Assembly (NCBI RefSeq): GCF_013170805.1
Contig: NZ_CP051293.1
Location: forward strand, 3,540,001-3,604,000
DNA: 64,000 nucleotides
Source: Mesorhizobium sp. NZP2077
GTDB lineage: Bacteria > Pseudomonadota > Alphaproteobacteria > Rhizobiales > Rhizobiaceae
Direction of reading: 5' to 3'
The number at the start of each line of letters is the position of its first letter. Within the stretch, counting starts at the first letter, position 1. Shown piece by piece: positions 61,060 to 64,000 of this stretch. The notes under the pieces are model-generated. The model was not told the DNA's origin. It saw only the letters and a list, made by a program, of their open reading frames with translations, and ran no database searches. Both the position numbers and the translations under genes were made by a program.

Positions 61060-64000
61060 GTGGCTGAACGCAACGCAATCAACGTCCTGATCAAGCTGCT
61101 CGGCGGCAAGGAGATGGTCGAGGAGTTGGTCAAGCTCGGAGAGACCGGCGAAAAAGCTATCCACCAGATCGACACGGCGACCAAGAACGTCAATCTTACT
61201 GGCATCGGCCGCGACCTCTCACTGCTCGCCGGTGACGTCGCCACCTTCGCCACGCGGGCCGTGCTTGGCATCACAGCGCTGAAGGTCGCGGCTGATGGCG
61301 TGGTCGCCGTTCTGTTCGAACTGGCCAAGGCCAGCGCCGAATCTGCTGATGAGGCGGGCAAGGCGGCGCAGGCGGCAGGCCTGTCAGCGAAGGCCTATCA
61401 GGAGTGGGCATTTGCCGCCGACAGCGTCGGTGTCAGCCAGTCGGGCCTGACTACTGCTCTCAACACTTTCAACAAGCAGGTGGTCAAGACCGCCAACGAG
61501 ACAGAAAAAGCCGGCAAGGCTGGCACCAAGATGGGCCGCGATATTCAGCAAGGCGTCGGCTTCACAGTCGAAAGCTTCAAGGATCTCAATGTCGAGGTGA
61601 CGCGGTTCGGCGATACCGTGAAGGGCACGGGCGACAAGGCCAAGTCTGGCGCGTCAAAGGTGAAGACCGGCTTCGATGATCTCGGCATCTCGGTCAAGAA
61701 CTCCAATGGCACACTGAAGTCCAACGAGCAGCTGCTGATCGAGGTCGCCAACGCGTTCCAGAAGCTTCCCGACGGTGCGCGCAAATCGGCCATCGCGATC
61801 AAATTGCTTGGTGCGGAAGGCGCCAAGCTGATCCCGCTACTCGACCAGGGCGCGGCTGGCATCGAAGAGTTCAAGGCCCGCGCGGCAGAATTGGGCATCG
61901 TGTTCACCGATGACCAGATCAAGGCGGCGGTAAAGTTCAATGATGCCCTCAATGAACTGAAGAAAGCGGCCGGCGGCGTGCTCAAGCAGCTTGGCAGCCT
62001 TTTCGTGCCGTCGTTCACCGCAGCGGCCAATGCCTTCCGCGACGTGATCGTGCGCAACAAGGCCGCCATCCTCGACTTCGCCAGCAACGCGCTGGCCAAG
62101 GCGAAAGTCCTGATCGCCGATTTCTTTGCAGCGCTGTCGGGGCGCGATGCGGATGTCAGCGCCAGCGGTAAGTGGATCGTCGAATGGCGCGATGCGATCG
62201 TCGGCTTTGGCGAAGACGTCGTGCACGTCGTCAACGGCGTCGTCATCCCGGCTTTCGCGGCCCTCCGCAAGGCGGCTGGACTGGTGACCGATGCCGTCAA
62301 TGCCGTCTTCGGCACCAACATTTCCGGCGGCGAACTGCTGATCCTGGCCTCGATCACGCAAATCCTTGGCGGCTTCCAGGTGCTGCGCACCGCGATCTTT
62401 ACCACGATCAATGCGCTGTCGATCTTCTCGACCGCGCTGCTGGCCAATCCATGGCTCGCCGTCCTGACCGTCGTCGCCGGTGGCATCCTACTGTGGGCGA
62501 CGAGGACCGACGAGGCGACGGCGGCGCTGCGCGTCCACGATGACCTGATCGGCAAGGTTGGCAGCGCATACGATCAGGCGGGCCGCAAGGTCGCCGAGAT
62601 GACGCAGCAGATGAAGGATCAAGCCCTCATCGCTGCCAGGACTTCTCAGGAGGTGTCTGCAAAGGCGCTGCCTGATGCCCTTGATGAAGCGATTGCCAAG
62701 ATCGGCCAGTTCGAAGGCCAGTTGCCCCACGCGGCGGACGGTCTCTTCAAGCTTTTCGACAAGTTCAAAGACACGAAGGACATCGAGGCATTCCGGGCTG
62801 CCGTTGCCAGCATCGGGGCGCAGAGCCCAGAACTCGGCAAGCTCGCGCAGCAGTTCCTTGATATCACTGAGCCCGCTCATAAGCTCAATGTCGATCTGCA
62901 GGAAAGCCTCAACTGGATCGGCCTATACAGCAATAAGCTGACCGATAGCGAGTTCGCGGCTAAGCAGGCTGCGCTCGGCATCGCTGGTTTCTCCGCTGAC
63001 ACCAAGAGCGCCGCGACCGACGTCAAGGATCTCGGCACGAAGGTCGACGAAACCAAGACGAAAGTCGAAAGCCTAGGCCAGACGATCACGGTCTTTCGCG
63101 GCGGCGGGCCGGGCGGCAGCCTGACGAAGGAAGTCTTCGACGTCGTCGATGGCGTCGCGCATCGCGCCGATCAATCGAAGGCGGCTCTCGACGGCGTGGC
63201 TGCCAGTGCCAAGACGGCCGGCGAAAACATCAAGAACGTCTCCAGCGAGATCACCAATGCCGTTAAGCCGGATGCCGCAACGGCGGGTGTCGACGCTATT
63301 GTCACCGACGTTAACCGCATTGCCCCTGCGGCGCAGCAAACTGCGGACGAGACCAATTCCGCCCTTTCGACGATCGACGCCGGCTCGGCCGCGCAGGCTG
63401 CCGACGCCGTGGTCGCGCCGTTCGAAAGCCTGCCCGGCAAAATCTCTGCAATTCTGTCGGGCATCCAGTCACTGGTGCAGGGCGGCTTTGCCAGCCTGTC
63501 CGCGACCGTCACCAGCCTAGCCGCGCAGATCAATGCGCAGATCCAGAGCATCCTGTCGGCGCTTCGTGCGGCCGCAGCGGCTGCATCGTCCTTGCGCGCA
63601 CAAGCGGCATCGGGTTCGGCATCCGAGCAAGGTGGCTCGCATGGCGGGTTCGCGGGCGGCGGCGATGTGCGCGGCGCAGGCACTGGTACCAGCGACAGCA
63701 TTCTCGCCTGGCTGTCGAATGGCGAGTTCGTCAATCGGGCGGCGGCGGTGGCCTATTATGGCCGCGACATCTTCCACGCGCTGAACAACATGACGCTGCC
63801 GAAAGGTCTGCTGCGCGGTCTGCGCGGATTCAACGTTGGCGGCGCGGTTGAGATCTTCTCGCGATCGATGGCCATTCCAAGGCTGGCTGGCGGCGGCGCA
63901 ATTGCGGTCTCCCCATCGGCGGCGGAGGGCGCTGGCGGCACCATGCGCATCAAGCTCGATTTCGGCCTTGGCATTGATCAGGTGTTTGAGGCTGTCACCG
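61060..64000 (+). CDS. Tail tape measure protein (3' end outside window)
   Basis: The frame is open from GTG 61060 through the window end, at least 980 residues. AAGGA lies nine bases upstream. The N-terminus (AERNAINVLIKLLGGKEMVE) is helical. The middle contains hydrophobic segments near residues 400 to 480, and the C-terminal region visible here contains ILAWLSNGEFVNRAAAVAYY followed by GRDIFHAL, the well-known tape measure signature. It determines tail length and is threaded inside the tube. Confidence 0.93.
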   Translation, partial: MAERNAINVLIKLLGGKEMVEELVKLGETGEKAIHQIDTATKNVNLTGIGRDLSLLAGDVATFATRAVLGITALKVAADGVVAVLFELAKASAESADEAGKAAQAAGLSAKAYQEWAFAADSVGVSQSGLTTALNTFNKQVVKTANETEKAGKAGTKMGRDIQQGVGFTVESFKDLNVEVTRFGDTVKGTGDKAKSGASKVKTGFDDLGISVKNSNGTLKSNEQLLIEVANAFQKLPDGARKSAIAIKLLGAEGAKLIPLLDQGAAGIEEFKARAAELGIVFTDDQIKAAVKFNDALNELKKAAGGVLKQLGSLFVPSFTAAANAFRDVIVRNKAAILDFASNALAKAKVLIADFFAALSGRDADVSASGKWIVEWRDAIVGFGEDVVHVVNGVVIPAFAALRKAAGLVTDAVNAVFGTNISGGELLILASITQILGGFQVLRTAIFTTINALSIFSTALLANPWLAVLTVVAGGILLWATRTDEATAALRVHDDLIGKVGSAYDQAGRKVAEMTQQMKDQALIAARTSQEVSAKALPDALDEAIAKIGQFEGQLPHAADGLFKLFDKFKDTKDIEAFRAAVASIGAQSPELGKLAQQFLDITEPAHKLNVDLQESLNWIGLYSNKLTDSEFAAKQAALGIAGFSADTKSAATDVKDLGTKVDETKTKVESLGQTITVFRGGGPGGSLTKEVFDVVDGVAHRADQSKAALDGVAASAKTAGENIKNVSSEITNAVKPDAATAGVDAIVTDVNRIAPAAQQTADETNSALSTIDAGSAAQAADAVVAPFESLPGKISAILSGIQSLVQGGFASLSATVTSLAAQINAQIQSILSALRAAAAAASSLRAQAASGSASEQGGSHGGFAGGGDVRGAGTGTSDSILAWLSNGEFVNRAAAVAYYGRDIFHALNNMTLPKGLLRGLRGFNVGGAVEIFSRSMAIPRLAGGGAIAVSPSAAEGAGGTMRIKLDFGLGIDQVFEAVT

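Larger units (their letters stand above)
27827..64000. mobile_element. Siphovirus-type prophage (left part; right end outside window)
   Basis: The element has the full order integrase, leftward early operon, repressor/Cro switch, rightward early and replication genes, NusG-like regulator, terminase, portal, protease, capsid, decoration, head-tail, tail tube, tail chaperone and tape measure. The repressor and its operators are intact and no structural gene in view is broken, so it could be inducible. Tail-tip, lysis genes and attR lie beyond 64000. Confidence 0.93.

Overview
The window is high-GC alphaproteobacterial DNA, most like a Mesorhizobium or another member of the Phyllobacteriaceae/Rhizobiales. 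This rests on gene order (nuo operon, then birA, rnj, mce, a DUF1467 gene, proS, lolC/E and lolD), on a nuoE with a long Ala/Pro-rich tail ending in a helix-hairpin-helix-like domain, and on a perfect alphaproteobacterial LexA box (GAAC-N7-GAAC). It has two parts: host chromosome (1 to about 27826) and the left part of a siphovirus-type prophage (about 27827 to past 64000).

Host part. Positions 1-14148 carry nuoD (5' truncated by the window) through nuoN, the proton-pumping NADH:quinone oxidoreductase. An extra gene after nuoF repeats the C-terminal domain of NuoE. Biotin ligase, RNase J, a leftward metallo-beta-lactamase-fold gene, methylmalonyl-CoA epimerase and a DUF1467 membrane protein follow. 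A 491-bp gene-free stretch holds a strong leftward intrinsic terminator. Next come a leftward caspase/TPR protein, proS, lolC/E and lolD. A 28-codon membrane microprotein follows, under a LexA-box promoter and resembling the SOS division inhibitor SidA. A START-like/site-2-protease fusion, lipB (leftward) and tRNA-Leu(GAG) close the host part.

Prophage part. A tyrosine integrase lies directly downstream of the tRNA-Leu. A compact leftward early operon of 13 small, mostly overlapping genes (33627 to 29296) runs from promoter PL toward the integrase. It includes a MucR/Ros-like regulator, a miniature DUF5131 protein, a DUF4326 protein, two tandem cysteine-motif membrane microproteins and a protein with nineteen 9-residue repeats. 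The lysogeny switch is readable at base level: an S24 repressor, a Cro-like gene, and five operators of the form AGCC-N5-GGCT. Two of these lie inside the -35/-10 spacers of matching promoters PL and PR. Rightward from PR are regulators (CII-like, GcrA-like, GapR/DUF2312), a ParB/MT-A70 methyltransferase, an HNH endonuclease, a replication-initiator-like gene containing iteron-like repeats, and a NusG-like gene just before the late region.

Late genes (43355 onward) encode terminase, a gpW-like joiner, portal, protease, capsid, decoration proteins, head-tail proteins, tail tube, tail chaperone with a probable -1 frameshift extension, and a tape measure that runs off the window. Between the decoration and head-tail genes sits the most unusual segment. 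It holds a 927-residue four-domain protein (two sugar-transfer-like domains, a DUF115/MptE-like domain and a SAM methyltransferase), a second decoration protein fused to a jelly-roll-like module, an FkbM methyltransferase and a protein with two discoidin-like repeats. I infer a virion-surface glycan-modifying or glycan-binding cassette. Lysis genes and the right attachment site are not in the window.
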